64,000 nucleotides of DNA from Mayamaea pseudoterrestris (GCA_027923505.1 BROI01000006.1:1173717-1237716); one strand, 5' to 3'; positions 50,007-60,853 are shown, numbered from the stretch's first letter. The notes: generated from the letters alone by a model not told the origin. Made by a program: numbers and translations.

Positions 50007-50505
50007 GTGATAATATGGTTTATACGTTAATTTGAATCATGAGAATATATATATTTGGTGACTTGCATCCTTTCAACGACCGATACTGTACCGGTACTAT
50101 CTTGAGCAAACGAGCATCGTTGGTCAGATGCATGTAGCTAGGCCCCCGCATCGTACCGGTACCACCGATTGACGTCATTGGGTCATGAGCTTCGCGGTTG
50201 CCGCGCCTCTGACGGAACATCCATCCGTCGTCGTTCGACCATGCGCGCAGTCGAGGCCGTTCCTCGTCGTCGAAACAAGTTTGCTCCACAGCTGGACAGG
50301 AAGGAGTTACAGACATAAGAGACCAAGAATTAACAACAACAGACAAGTGACGCTATTCAAATTTGCTGCAGTCAGCGGAGTCGTTCTTCGCTTTCTTTTG
50401 AATCCACCTCAAACTTGACCAAGCCCGAGACCCGAGTTCTTTTTCCAACTCGTCTACCGTACACTCGTCAAATCTCGCATATATAACCAATAACTCAATA
50501 ACATC
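50007..50505. other. Upstream region of TIM17, no gene seen
   Basis: About 500 bp. Two ACCGGT-containing words (ctgtaccggtacta near 50085, and cgtaccggtaccacc near 50151) resemble the shared element at 27501-27515. Short frames have no motifs. Confidence 0.4.
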
Positions 50506-51213
50506 ATGCCCCGCCAATCCGGCATGGCCGATCGCGAGCCCTGCCCCTGGCGCATCGTGGACGACGTGGGCGGCGCCTTTTGCATGGGCGCCATTGGCGG
50601 AGGCATTTGGCACACGGTCAAAGGCGCCCGCATGGCTCCGAGCGGCGCGCGACTACTGGGATCATTGACGGCCGTGCAGGCAAGAAGTCCAGTGCTCGGA
50701 GGACAGTTTGCAGTGTGGGGAGGCTTGTTTGCGTGTTGTGACTGTACGTTAACGTCGATTCGGCAAAAGGAGGATCCCTGGAACAGCATCATGAGTGGAG
50801 CAGCGACAGGAGGAGTCTTGGCGGCGCGAGCGGGTCCGAGGGCCATGGCGAGTGCAGCTGTCGTTGGTGGAGTCTTGCTGGCGCTCATTGAAGGCATGGG
50901 TATCATGTTTAGTCGCATGATGGCCATGCCGCCGCCGACGGCCGAAGACTATGAAAAGGCCATGCGGCAGGATGTCACGGCGCCTCCAACGGCGGGTGGA
51001 TTGTTTCCGTCTGGATTTGGCGGCGGATTGGGTCGTCGATCGACTAGTCCATCCGTGGATGCGTCTGCTCCACCCGATGCAGCAGCAGCTCCGCAGTTCA
51101 ACGAACCGTACATGGAAACGGATGGCACGACAACCTTTATGCGAGAGCCAACACAGACGGGACAATCAGAATCGAATAACTCGAGCTGGTGGCCGTTTGG
51201 AGGTAGAAAGTAA
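50506..51213 (+). CDS. TIM17: Mitochondrial import inner membrane translocase subunit Tim17, 235 aa
   Basis: Tim17 is a core part of the TIM23 presequence translocase of the inner mitochondrial membrane. The start is the ATG at 50506. The Tim17/22/23 signature is clear: an N-terminal REPCPWRIVDDVGGAFCMGAIGGGIWHTVKG segment, then FAVWGGLFACCDCTLTSIRQKEDPWNSIMSGAATGGVLAARAGP and a final ASAAVVGGVLLALIEGMG helix. The two paired cysteines at ACCDC and the GG-rich helix packing are typical. The C-terminal extension (about residues 140-235) is rich in Pro/Gly/Ser and ends at NNSSWWPFGGRK, longer than in yeast Tim17 (about 158 aa), as seen in several stramenopiles. Its stop lies 62 bp from the convergent gene. 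Confidence 0.9.
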   Translation: MPRQSGMADREPCPWRIVDDVGGAFCMGAIGGGIWHTVKGARMAPSGARLLGSLTAVQARSPVLGGQFAVWGGLFACCDCTLTSIRQKEDPWNSIMSGAATGGVLAARAGPRAMASAAVVGGVLLALIEGMGIMFSRMMAMPPPTAEDYEKAMRQDVTAPPTAGGLFPSGFGGGLGRRSTSPSVDASAPPDAAAAPQFNEPYMETDGTTTFMREPTQTGQSESNNSSWWPFGGRK

Positions 51214-51275
51214 AACAATTTAAAAAGATTGTTGTTAATAGAAATGATGAAACAAATTAAACAGTAAATGATTGT

Positions 51276-52280
51276 CTAGTTTTGCGTGGCAGGCTCCGTC
51301 GCTGCCCCAGCAAGTAGGGCGAGTGCATCATGCGCCACGTTTGGATCAGTGGATTGGTTCAAGTCGCCAATCGGAGAAAAACTATGGTCGTGATCGTGCT
51401 CGTCGTGGTGCAAATGCTCGTGCTGCTGGTCTTCCGAAAGATGCTGCGGCAGCTGCACTCTTTGTTTCTTGGCAGCGGGTTCAGCAGCTGCAGCGTCGTT
51501 ATGATCGCTTGGTAGTTGCGACGGCTGGTTTATGTCTATGTTCAGACTGCTGCTGCTCGCATCATGACTTGCATTCGCCGCCGCCGCACCATTGACTCGT
51601 AGCTCCGGCTCCTCCACGTCAAACTCTCCCTCACCATTCTCCTCGTCGACCAACTCGACTTCCACCTCATGATCCGCCTTGGTGATTGGCAAATCAAAGC
51701 CAATCTCCCGCAACCGACGCATGCGACTCTCCCACGGCGTTGGCTTGTGGCTAACATGCAAGTAGGTGCGGTAGTATTGTCGCTGGGCCTGCAACCAAAG
51801 AAACAGATTCTTCGTGCCAACCATGTAGTTTCTTGGAACGTTCAAACTATTGTGATTCTTGGCTTTATAGTCAAGCAAGCCTTGATACATCATGTCCCAC
51901 TGCTTGGAGTACGACTTGCTTCGATTCTGGCGATCATGTTCGATTGAAACTAATGATGGCAACGGCTCTTGATAGCCATGGAGACTCAAGTATCGTCCAT
52001 TGACGGTCAAGTCGAATCCAATGTCACGAAACCGTGCGATCCGTGCCGCACTCAAGCATGGCCACAGCTTTGGCTGCTTGAGAGAGTTGCGATAGCCTTC
52101 TCGCTGCTTGCGCATCCAGTCATATAGACACTTGTTGGAGTGCTTGTAGTTGCGAGGAACGTCAAAGTTGCCGTGCTGCTCTCGATAGAGAACGAGGCCG
52201 GAAAACATGGTTTCCCATGCTTGGTCCCGTTTCGAGACTTTCTTGGTATTATGATTGCTACTATTGCTGCGGCTAGCCAT
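51276..52280 (-). CDS. Helicase-associated-domain protein, 334 aa
   Basis: Diatom genomes carry many proteins with helicase-associated (HA) domains that are not helicases. The start is the ATG at 52280; the frame further upstream starts with GTG. Two HA domains are seen: residues 19-92 (AWETMFSGLVLYREQHGNFDVPRNY...LYDWMRKQREGYR...RFRDIGFDL) and 127-200 (QWDMMYQGLLDYKAKNH..NVPRNY...LFLWLQAQRQYYR...LREIGFDL). Each has a conserved V-P-R-N-Y, a LYDW/LFLW motif and a closing DIGFDL. The C-terminus is acidic and low complexity with Ser/Gln/His runs (about 205-334). HA domains likely bind nucleic acids; no catalytic helicase motifs are present. Upstream carries a direct repeat with an ACGTCA core. 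Confidence 0.82.
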   Translation of the reverse strand: MASRSNSSNHNTKKVSKRDQAWETMFSGLVLYREQHGNFDVPRNYKHSNKCLYDWMRKQREGYRNSLKQPKLWPCLSAARIARFRDIGFDLTVNGRYLSLHGYQEPLPSLVSIEHDRQNRSKSYSKQWDMMYQGLLDYKAKNHNSLNVPRNYMVGTKNLFLWLQAQRQYYRTYLHVSHKPTPWESRMRRLREIGFDLPITKADHEVEVELVDEENGEGEFDVEEPELRVNGAAAANASHDASSSSLNIDINQPSQLPSDHNDAAAAEPAAKKQRVQLPQHLSEDQQHEHLHHDEHDHDHSFSPIGDLNQSTDPNVAHDALALLAGAATEPATQN

Positions 52281-52368
52281 GATGGTTTTATATGTAGTAA
52301 AAGAGTAAGACGAGCGACTCGCAATTAAGCTGCTGACGAAAATGGCCGCAAGTTCCCAAGCCACTCGT

Positions 52369-52402
52369 CGAAACGTCACTTCGACATGCCGAAACGTCAC
52401 TT
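52369..52402 (+). promoter_or_regulatory. CRE-like direct repeat upstream of the HA-domain gene
   Basis: The 13-mer cgaaacgtcactt occurs at 52369-52381 and 52390-52402, spaced 21 bp apart (two helical turns). Its ACGTCA core resembles cAMP/CO2-response elements studied in diatom carbonic anhydrase promoters. Position, about 90-120 bp before the ATG, fits a promoter. Confidence 0.4.
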
Positions 52403-52489
52403 CCGCGCCAGCCGGACATGGCGTTTGGCGATGCTCGTAAGTTCATTGCCGTGCCACAGAGGAGGCCTTTGATCGTCTTGAGCAGCAAG

Positions 52490-53641
52490 CCCATGACTGG
52501 CAGTTGACAGGCATTGTTTCATGATGTCAAATGTGCAATGCATTCATCACTAGTTCATGAAGTCTCCAAGTTCTGTGACAGGGACTGCCAGAATTTCGTG
52601 TCCCTAGGCTTGTCCACAGTAGCTGGCTGCCATTACCCACTCCAATGGCCAGAGAGGTATCAATTGATAGCTGGCAGTTGACAGGCATTATTTCATGATG
52701 TAGAAAGTGCAATGCATTCATCACTAGCCCATCTAGTCTCCAAGTTCTGCGACAGGGACTGCCAGAATTTTGTGTCCCTAGGCTTGTCCACAGTAGCTGG
52801 CTGCCATAACCCACTCCAGCGGCCAGAGAGGTATCAATTGATAGGTGGCAGTTGACAGGCATTGTTTCATGATAACAAAAGTGCAATGCATTCATCACTA
52901 GTCCATGATGTCTCCAAGTTCTGTGACAGGGACTGCCCGAATTTCGTTGCCCCAGGCTTGTCCGCAGTAGCTGGCTGCCATGACCCACTCCAATGGCCAG
53001 AGAGGTACAAATTGATAGCTGGCAGTTGACAGGCATTGTTTCAGAATGTAGAAAATGTGATGCATTCTTCACTAGACCATGCAGTCTCCAAGTTCTGCAA
53101 CAGGGACTGCCGGAATTTCATGTCCCCAGACTTGTCCTCAGTAGCTAACTGCCATAACCCACTCCAACAGCCAGAGTGGTGTCAATTGATAGCTGGCAAT
53201 TGACAGGCATTGTTTCATGATGTCAGAAGTGCAATGCATTCATCAATAGCCCATGTAGTCTCCAAGTTCTGTGACAGGGACTGCCAGACATGTCCCCAGG
53301 CTTGTCCACAGCAGCTTGCTGCCATAACCCAGTCCAACAGCCAGAGAGGTGTCAATTGTTAGCTGGCAGTTCACAGACATTGTTTCTTGATATCAAAAGT
53401 GCAATGCATTCATTCACCATTGCCCATGTAGTCTCTAAGTTCTGCCAGTAGGACCGCCTGAATTTCGTGGCTCCAGGCTTGTCCACAGTAGCTCACTGCC
53501 ATAACCGAGTCCAACAGCCAGAGAAGTATTAATTGATAGCTGGCAATTGACAAGCATTGTTTCATGATGTCAAAAGTGCGATGCATGCATCACTAGCCCA
53601 TGAAGTCTCCAAGTCCCATAACACTGCCAGCATTTCATGTC
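52490..53641. repeat. Left block of the 174-bp satellite
   Basis: About six and a half tandem monomers. The landmark cagttgacag (or variant) occurs at 52501, 52675, 52849, 53023, 53198, 53368 and 53544, giving periods of 174, 174, 174, 175, 170 and 176. Monomers carry small substitutions and the last ones are the most diverged. Because 174 is divisible by three, long frames run through several monomers on the minus strand; these are not taken as genes. The same unit resumes at 58057. Confidence 0.9.
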
Positions 53642-54970
53642 CAGAACTTGTTGGCAGTGCAACTCAAGTGGCACTTCAGACTGCCAGATTGGCCTGCCAA
53701 TCCTGGAAAACAAAGCTCATGGTGTTTGTAATTGATTAGAATGCAAAGGCTTGTCATTTCAGGTGTGAAACCCTTCCCCCTGCCGCGAGACTCCGCACAT
53801 TCAACCATTGGTTGGATGTGCCAGCAAGTCATCCTTTCTGGCTACAGGGACCATCAGTACAGCCTTCTGAGCCCTTCAATCCTTCTCCATTCATGTTTGT
53901 TGTCATGACGGGCCAATGCTTTGGTCAGCTGCACCCATTCCAGTCTTGGGTCATGTAGTATGCCATGGTGAGACTCAGCAGATCCAAGAACTTGTTGGCA
54001 GTGCAACTCAAGTGGCACTTCAGACTGCCAGAATGGCCTGCCAATCCTGGAAAACAAAGCTCATGGTGTTTGTAATTGATTAGAATGCAAAGGCTTGTCA
54101 TTTCAGGTGTGGAACCCTTCCCCCTGCCATGAGACTCCGCACGTTCAACCGTTGGTTGGATGTGCCAGCAAGTCATCCTTTCTGGCTACAGGGACCATCA
54201 GAACAGCCTTCTGAGCCCTTCAATCCTTCTCCATTCATGTTTGTTGTCATGACGGGCCAATGCTTTGGTCAGCTGCACCCATTCCAGTCTTGGGTCATGT
54301 AGTATGCCATGGTGTGACTCAGCAGATCCAAGAACTTGTTGGCAGTGCAACTCAAGTGGCACTTCAGACTGCCAAAATGGCCTGCCAAAGCTGGAAAACA
54401 AAGCTCATGGTGTTTGTAATTGAAAAGAATGCAAAGGCTTGTCATTTCAGGTGTGGAACCCTTTCCCCTGCCGCGAGACTCTGCACACTCAACCATCGGT
54501 TGGATGTGCCAGCAAGTCACCCTTTTTGGCTACAGGGATCATCAGTATAGCCTTCTGAGCCCTTCAATCCTTCTCCATTCATGTTTGTTGTCATGACGGG
54601 CCAATGCTTTGGTCAGCTGCACCCATTCCAGTCTCGGGTCATGTAGTATGCCATGGTGAGACTCAGCAGCTCCAAGAACTTGTTGGCAGTGCAACTCAAT
54701 TGGCCCTTCAGACTGCCAGAATGGCCTGCCAATCGTGGAAAACAAAGCTCATGGTGTTTGTAATTGATTAGAATGCAAAGGCTTGTCATTTCAGGTGTGG
54801 AACCCTTTCCCCTGCCGTGAGACTCCGCACATTCAACCAATGGTTGGATGTGCCAGCAAGTCACCCTTTCTGGCTACAGGGATCATCACTACAGCCTTCT
54901 GAGAACTTGAATCCTTCTCCATTCATGTTTGTTGTCATGACGGGCTAATGCTTTGGTCAGCTGCACCCAT
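53642..54970. repeat. 344-bp tandem array, about 3.9 copies
   Basis: The word aacttgttggcag starts at 53645, 53989, 54333 and 54677, exactly 344 bp apart each time. Each unit contains a quasi-palindrome cac(a/g)ttcaacc..ggttggatgtg. A 67- and an 83-codon minus-strand frame recurs in every unit but in changing phase (344 is not a multiple of three). The array joins the satellite at about 53642 and the copia remnant at about 54970. A diverged inverted copy lies at 480-740 and a partial copy at 60641-60853. Confidence 0.9.
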
Positions 54971-57900
54971 GCTTGGACTCAGATCTCGTTGACGGATCCG
55001 TGTTGACTAAAATGCTTTGCGACCCTCTAAAGATGCTACGGTGTAACAGCTTTGTTATTTCGGAGAGTGAGCTTGTTTGCTCGAATGTTAAAATCTAGTC
55101 GTGCGTAATTAGTTCCATCTGATTGTCGGACCCGAATGTTCGGGAGAGCTCGTGTACATCAGGCCTTTCATAGCTGCATCTCGGCAGATGGAGGTTCCTG
55201 CTTGTTCCCTCGCTGTAGGTGCCTGGTACTCGGCTACGGTTCGAATCTCCGTTCTTCCGGGCATTCTCCTTATCGAATCAGGCCGTAAGTTTGTTCTCCT
55301 TATTTCTGGTGAAATGCGACCTCTAACATCCGGGGTCTCCTCCGGGTCTGAATCAGGGTCATAGTATCTTTCGGATCGTTCTCCTTTTACGTCATGTGTT
55401 AGGGTTGTGATGATGTCAGGTTGTTTGTCAGTTAGGCTTCTCAAACCTGAAGTGAAGGTCGCCACAAACGAGGCTTCAGCACCCTTCCCGTTGGGGAGGA
55501 TGGACTCAGGCATGTATTCGTCCTCTCCAACCAGTACTCGTGCGTGGCGGTTGAAGGTAACTTGGTCCAGGTTCTTGGTGAAGATGTCTGCAGTGTTTAA
55601 GTTGGTTTCAATCCAATTCACTCGTATGATGCCTGCTTCCTTGAGCTCTCGGATGAAATTGTGGCGTACGTCTGCGTGTCTTGTTCTTCCGCCTGTCTTC
55701 CAAGTGTTGGCAATATCGACTGCTCCGCTATTGTCGATCTCCAGAATCATTGGCAACTCCACTTGTAAACCAATTGATTCGAGTAGGTTCTTGACGTGAA
55801 GCATATCTTGGGCGGTCTCAGTTCCTGCGGCCATTTCGGCTTCCGTTACGGAGAGCGATATGAGCTTTTGAAGATGGCATATCTCGGAGACAGGGACGTC
55901 TTCTACAAAGGTGATGCCTCCTGTTTGGCTGCGGCGCTTCTCGGGGTCTTTTGCGTAATCCGAATCACTCATGCCTCGAATGCGGAATAGATGGTTGGGA
56001 CCTTGGTACTTTCGTGTTGGTAGGAACAGTCTTCCTCTATTTGGTGTTGATAGTAGATATCTCATTGTGCGTTTTGTTTCTGCCATGTGTGTCTTGCCTG
56101 CTTGTTTCATATAGCGGCAGTTGGCATTGATGGCGTATTGGGCCTCGGGTCTTGACCATCGTCCGAGGTATAAAAGCTTGCCGTTTGCCGAACGGAAGAT
56201 CGTTTGCTGTCGGTTGCTTAGTTCTTCGTCTTCGTCGAGTTTTGGTAGGATGCTGCCAGGTAGTGCGGGCAGTCTTGGTTCTTTTCCTTTTGTTGGTATG
56301 TCGAATTCGTCTTTCAAGCTTTGAAGTAGGACTGGTTGCGTCCATCGTTGGTAGTTGTCGCCTATTTCGACTTTACAACCGATGTACTCCTTTATCGGTC
56401 CGCAATCTTCACATGCGAAATGGTCTTTCAGTTCTGTCTTCGTGGCTTTGATGAGGTCGTCTGGTCCGCTGATGTACAAGTCGTCGATCCATGACACGAT
56501 TAGGATTAGTTGCCCTTTGACCCACTTGAAATATAGGCACGGGTCGGCAACGCTTCTTGCGTATCCCATCTTGCGGAGTGCTGACAACAGCTTGTCCCAG
56601 AATGCTCTTGCGGCTTGTTTCGTTCCATATAGTGTGCGGACGAGTCTCCAAACATGTCCGGGCGGGTAGTGCTCGCGAAAGCCTTCTGGAATCTCCATGT
56701 AGACGTGGTGGTCGTCGTCAAATGTGCCGTATAGGAAGGCTCCACTGATGTCGACTATATGCGGAACGCATCCTGTCATTACTGAGATTGTTGTGATGAG
56801 CTTTATTGTGGTTGGCGAAGCGACTGGCGACGAAATTGATTGACTGTCGTAATGTTCGCCGTCGCGTTGTTGGAAACCTCGTGCTGTTATTCTTGCTTTG
56901 TAGGTTCCGTCAGATTTCTTTCGCAATACCCACTTGCTTGTCAATAGTGCGGCGTCTCTTGGTACTTGACTGCGCGGAACAGCGATAGCCACTTCTCGGC
57001 TTTCCAAATTCTTGCGCTCTTTTTCTATCGCTTTGAACCAGTGTTCGCGCTCGGGACCATTGACGGCGTCTTTGAATTTTACTGCGTGTAGTTCGTCGGT
57101 GGTGACAAATCCTCCGCCAATGCCTGCTCCTACGAAAGCATACTCAACAGTGTCAGGTGTGTCGTCGCTGAAGATGTCTTCTATGTGCTTGTCAAAGGCG
57201 TCGGTTGGAGTTGTTGCGGTGGGTGTTGCTTGATATGCTGGAAATGCGTACTCGAAGTTTGAATCAGTCGGTAGGCATGGAGGAACACTGCGTTCGTCGA
57301 TTATGACTCGAATACTTGTTGGTACATCGTTGAAGATGAGGTTGCGTAGTAATGCTGGGTCCTCATGGTCGAGCATAAATTCCTTGTGCTTTGATTGAGC
57401 GGACCTGTTTGGTTGTTCGAGTTCGTTCTGGTTGTATCCGTTGTCGATTTCAAGATGACTGTTGAGGTGCAATTTATTTTCGGCTTGATCTTCTGCTCCA
57501 CTCGGTTCTGGGCATGTTGCTATTATTTCAATAGATGACTCTTCTGTGTCGGTCGTACCCTTCCCGAGTTCTTGGCTTGGAGCTTTGCCGCTATCAACGT
57601 TCGATGCTCGGGTGGTTGTAACAGTTTCGACGTCGATTGACGAGAGAGGTGCGCTTCGTTGGGCGGATGATGCGCTCTCATTGTCGTACTGGCTGTCGAA
57701 TTCGTCGTCGTTTGTGTGGGCTGTCGTTAACCATGATGGCATTTGGATTCTTCCATCGTTTTCACTGCTCGAATAATATGCTATAACTTCGTCTTGTTCT
57801 TCCAGAGTCAATTGCTGGAACTCATCGTTGGTTAAATGAAGCAAAGCGTTGTCGTCGCTTGAGCTGTCGTCGCTATTGTAGTCACTGCAAGTTGAGTTGA

Positions 57901-58060
57901 ATGACTCGCTTATGCTTCGAATGCTTCGTTCGCTAACGATTGATCGACTTGTCGATGATTCAGAGTAATTCGTGTATCTGCATGTGCCGTAACTGTTGCG
58001 TTCGTCGGCTGATTTACTTGTTGTACGTGAATAAGTTGATGCCGTTGGATGCCAATGATT
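54971..58060 (-). mobile_element. 5'-truncated Ty1/copia (CoDi-like) retrotransposon remnant
   Basis: The element is inserted between the 344-bp array and the right satellite block. It keeps the reverse transcriptase and RNase H part of the polyprotein but lacks gag, protease and integrase, so its 5' part is gone; its minus-strand 5' end meets satellite sequence at about 58057. No paired LTRs were found. A word tgttacaccgt on the minus strand (about 55038) could be the start of a 3' LTR cut off after about 70 bp, but that is speculative. It is not capable of autonomous movement as it stands. Confidence 0.85.
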
Positions 58061-58063
58061 CAT
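55109..58063 (-). CDS. Copia polyprotein fragment (RT-RNase H), 984 aa
   Basis: The first in-frame ATG is at 58063, inside the satellite junction; the frame further up (to 58132) begins at GTG and is satellite DNA. The first 330 residues are a low-complexity Ser/Asp/Glu linker that normally joins integrase and RT. RT (about 340-590) has WFKAIEKERKNL, LLTSKWVLRKK, TARGFQQRDGEHY, DISGAFLYG, RTLYGTKQAARAFW and SWIDDLYISG (the usual YVDD-type catalytic pair as IDD). RNase H-like (about 690-830) has GMSDSDYAKDPEKRRSQTGGITFV and EAEMAAGTE. The frame is open for 984 codons, so decay is recent. Integrase, protease and gag are absent. Confidence 0.8.
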   Translation of the reverse strand: MNHWHPTASTYSRTTSKSADERNSYGTCRYTNYSESSTSRSIVSERSIRSISESFNSTCSDYNSDDSSSDDNALLHLTNDEFQQLTLEEQDEVIAYYSSSENDGRIQMPSWLTTAHTNDDEFDSQYDNESASSAQRSAPLSSIDVETVTTTRASNVDSGKAPSQELGKGTTDTEESSIEIIATCPEPSGAEDQAENKLHLNSHLEIDNGYNQNELEQPNRSAQSKHKEFMLDHEDPALLRNLIFNDVPTSIRVIIDERSVPPCLPTDSNFEYAFPAYQATPTATTPTDAFDKHIEDIFSDDTPDTVEYAFVGAGIGGGFVTTDELHAVKFKDAVNGPEREHWFKAIEKERKNLESREVAIAVPRSQVPRDAALLTSKWVLRKKSDGTYKARITARGFQQRDGEHYDSQSISSPVASPTTIKLITTISVMTGCVPHIVDISGAFLYGTFDDDHHVYMEIPEGFREHYPPGHVWRLVRTLYGTKQAARAFWDKLLSALRKMGYARSVADPCLYFKWVKGQLILIVSWIDDLYISGPDDLIKATKTELKDHFACEDCGPIKEYIGCKVEIGDNYQRWTQPVLLQSLKDEFDIPTKGKEPRLPALPGSILPKLDEDEELSNRQQTIFRSANGKLLYLGRWSRPEAQYAINANCRYMKQAGKTHMAETKRTMRYLLSTPNRGRLFLPTRKYQGPNHLFRIRGMSDSDYAKDPEKRRSQTGGITFVEDVPVSEICHLQKLISLSVTEAEMAAGTETAQDMLHVKNLLESIGLQVELPMILEIDNSGAVDIANTWKTGGRTRHADVRHNFIRELKEAGIIRVNWIETNLNTADIFTKNLDQVTFNRHARVLVGEDEYMPESILPNGKGAEASFVATFTSGLRSLTDKQPDIITTLTHDVKGERSERYYDPDSDPEETPDVRGRISPEIRRTNLRPDSIRRMPGRTEIRTVAEYQAPTAREQAGTSICRDAAMKGLMYTSSPEHSGPTIRWN

Positions 58064-60536
58064 CACCAGCCCTGTAGTCTCCAAGTTATGTGACAGGAAC
58101 TGCCAGAATTGCGTGTCCCCAGGCTTGTCCACAGTAGCTGGTCGCTAGCCCACCAGCAGCAATTTTGAATGCGAATTGATAGCTGGTAAAGACAGGCATT
58201 GTTTCATACCAATTGTGTTATGCATTCATCACCAGCCCATGTAGTCTCCAAGATCTTTTGACAGGAACTGCCAGAATTTCATGTCCTCTGGCTTGTCCAC
58301 AGTAGCTGGCTGCCACAGCCCACCTAGCAGCAAATTGAATTGATAGCTGGCAGTTGACAGGCATTGTTTCAAGGAGAAAGTGTAATGCATTCATCACCAG
58401 CCCATGTAGTCTCCAAGTTCTTTGACAGGAACTGCCAGAATTTCGTGTCCCCAGGCTTGTCCACAGTAGCTGGCTGCCATAGCCCACTCCAGCAGCCAAA
58501 TTTGTATGAATTGAAAGCTGGCAGTTGACAGGCATTGTTTCATGATGTCAAAAGTGTAATGCATTCATAAACAGCCCATGTAGTCTCCAAGTTCTGTGAC
58601 AAGGACTGAAAGAATTTCATGTCCCCAGGCATGTCCACAGTAGCTGGCTGCCTTACACCACTCCGACAGCCAGAGAGCTATAAATTGATAGCTGATAGTT
58701 GACAGGCATTGTTTCATGATGTCAAAAGTGCAAAGCATTCAAAACAGCATTAGTTCCAAGTTCTGTGGACAGAGAATTGTCCCGTTGTCCACAGTAGTGG
58801 CTGCCATTCCACCACAGCCAACGAGGTGAATGATAGTGGCAGTTGGGACAGGATTGTTCGTTGACAATTGTGTAATGCATTCATCACCAGCCCATGTAGT
58901 CTCCAAGTTCTTTGACAGGAACTGCCAGAATTGCGTGTCCCCAGGCTTGTCCACAGTAGCTGGCTGCCATAGCCCACTCCAGCAGCCAATTTGTATGAAT
59001 TGATAGCTGGCAGTTGACAGGCATTGTTTCATGATGTCAATTGTGTAATGCATTCATCACCAGCCCATGTAGTCTCCAAGTTTTTTGACAGGGACTGCCA
59101 ATATTGCGTGTCCCCAGGCATGTCCACAGTAGCTGGCTGCCATAGCCCACTCCAGCAGCCAAATTTGTATGAATTGAAAGCTGGCAGTTGACAGGCATTG
59201 TTTCATGATGTCAAAAGTGTAATGCATTCATAAACAGCCCATGTAGTCTCCAAGTTCTGTGACAAGGACTGCCAGAATTTCGTGTCCCCAGGCATGTCCA
59301 CAGTAGCTGGCTGCCATACACCACTCCGACAGCCAGGGAGGTATAAATTGATAGCTGGCAGTTGACAGGCATTGTTTCATGATGTCAAAAGTGCAATGCA
59401 TTCATCACCAGCCCATGTAGTCTCCAAGTTCTGTGACAGGGTCTGCCAGAATTGCGTGTCCCCAGGCTTGTCCACAGTAGCTGTCTGCCATACTCCACTC
59501 CGACAGCCAGCGAGGTATGAAATGATAGCTGGCAGTTGACAGGCATTGTTTTATGATGTCAATTGTGTAATGCATTCATCACCAGCCCATGTAGTCTCCA
59601 AGTTCTTTGATAGGAACTGCCAGAATTTTGTGTCCCCAGGCTTGTCCACAGTAGCTGGCTGTCATAGCCCACTCCAGCAGCCACATTTGTATGAATTGAT
59701 AGCTGGCACACAGCATTGTTTCACGTGATGTGAGAGCAATACGTGTGTTTTCTATCTAGAGTTGGTTTTGACAGGGAGCCATAAATGTCCCCAGGCATGT
59801 CCACAGTAGTTGGCTGATAGCCCACTCCAGCAGCCTACCCCAGGCGTAGCTGGCAGTTGACAGGCATTGTTTCATGATGTCAATTGTGTAATGCATTCAT
59901 CACCAGCCCATGTAGTCTCCAAGTTCTTTGACAGGAACTGCCAGAATTTTGTGTCCCCAGGCTTGTCCACAGTAGCTGGTTGCCATAGCCCACTCCAGCA
60001 GCCAGAGAGGTATAAATTGATAACTGGCAGCTACGGAATTCTAACTGATGGTCAAAGTGCAATGTATTCATCACTGTTCCATGTAGTCTTCAAGTTTGTG
60101 GACGGAGCGGGGTCAATGTGGTAGCTGGTCATGGCAGCAGCAATTTAAACAGCCATGTTGTTCAAGTTCTGGTGGCAGGACTGCCAGTTTCAGGTCCCCA
60201 GGCGTGGTTCACTGCAAGTGGTGACACATCCAAGAGAGAGCTATATATTGATAGCTGGCAGTTGACAGGCATTGTTTCATGATGTCAATTGTGTAATGCA
60301 TTCATCACCAGCCCATGTAGTCTCTGCATTAATAACTGGCAGTTGATGGGCATTGTTTCATGATGTCAAAAGTATAATGCATTCATCACCAGCCCATGTA
60401 GTCTCCAAGTTCTTTGACAGGAACTGCCAGAATTTCATGTCCCCAGGCTTGTCCACAGTAGCTGGCTGCCAAAGCCCACTCCAGCAGCCAAATTTGTATG
60501 AATTGAAAGCTGGCAGTTGCCAGGCATTATTTCATA

Positions 60537-60853
60537 GTTCTCCTTTTACGTCATGTGTTAGGGTTGTGATGATGTCAGGTTGTTTGTCAGTTAGGCTTCT
60601 CAAACCTGAAGTGAAGGTCGCCACAAACGAGGCTTCAGCAACCCATTCCAGTCTCGGCCACCATGTAGTATGCTATGGTGAGACTCAGCAGATCAAACTT
60701 GTTGGCAGTGCAACTCAAGTGGCACTTCAGACTGCCAGAATGGCCTGCCAATCCTGGAAAACAAAGCTCATTGTGTTTTTATTTGATTAGAATGCAAAGA
60801 TTTCAGGTGTGGAATCCATCCCGTTGCCATAAACCTCCGCATATTCAACAAAT
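60537..60853. repeat. Chimeric copia / 344-bp-unit fragment inside the satellite
   Basis: 60537-60640 is identical over 104 bp to 55378-55481, inside the copia coding region. It is followed without a gap by 60641-60853, a 344-unit segment starting 'acccattccag' and ending near the palindrome. Satellite DNA resumes on both sides. The order (copia then 344 unit, read on plus) is the reverse of the main locus. Confidence 0.88.

Noticed and set aside
52527-53072. 181-codon frame across three satellite monomers on the minus strand (and similar frames to 62.8 kb)
   Set aside because: The 174-bp period is divisible by three, so frames persist by periodicity. They are broken in damaged units, and both strands are open alike.
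53642-54900. Recurring 67- and 83-codon minus-strand frames in the 344-bp array
   Set aside because: They recur at each unit because the unit repeats; the period is not a multiple of three, so they do not join. There is no sign of a gene beyond the repeat.
55228-55252. tRNA B-box-like word (ggttcgaatct)
   Set aside because: It lies inside the copia coding frame and no matching A box or cloverleaf can be folded around it.
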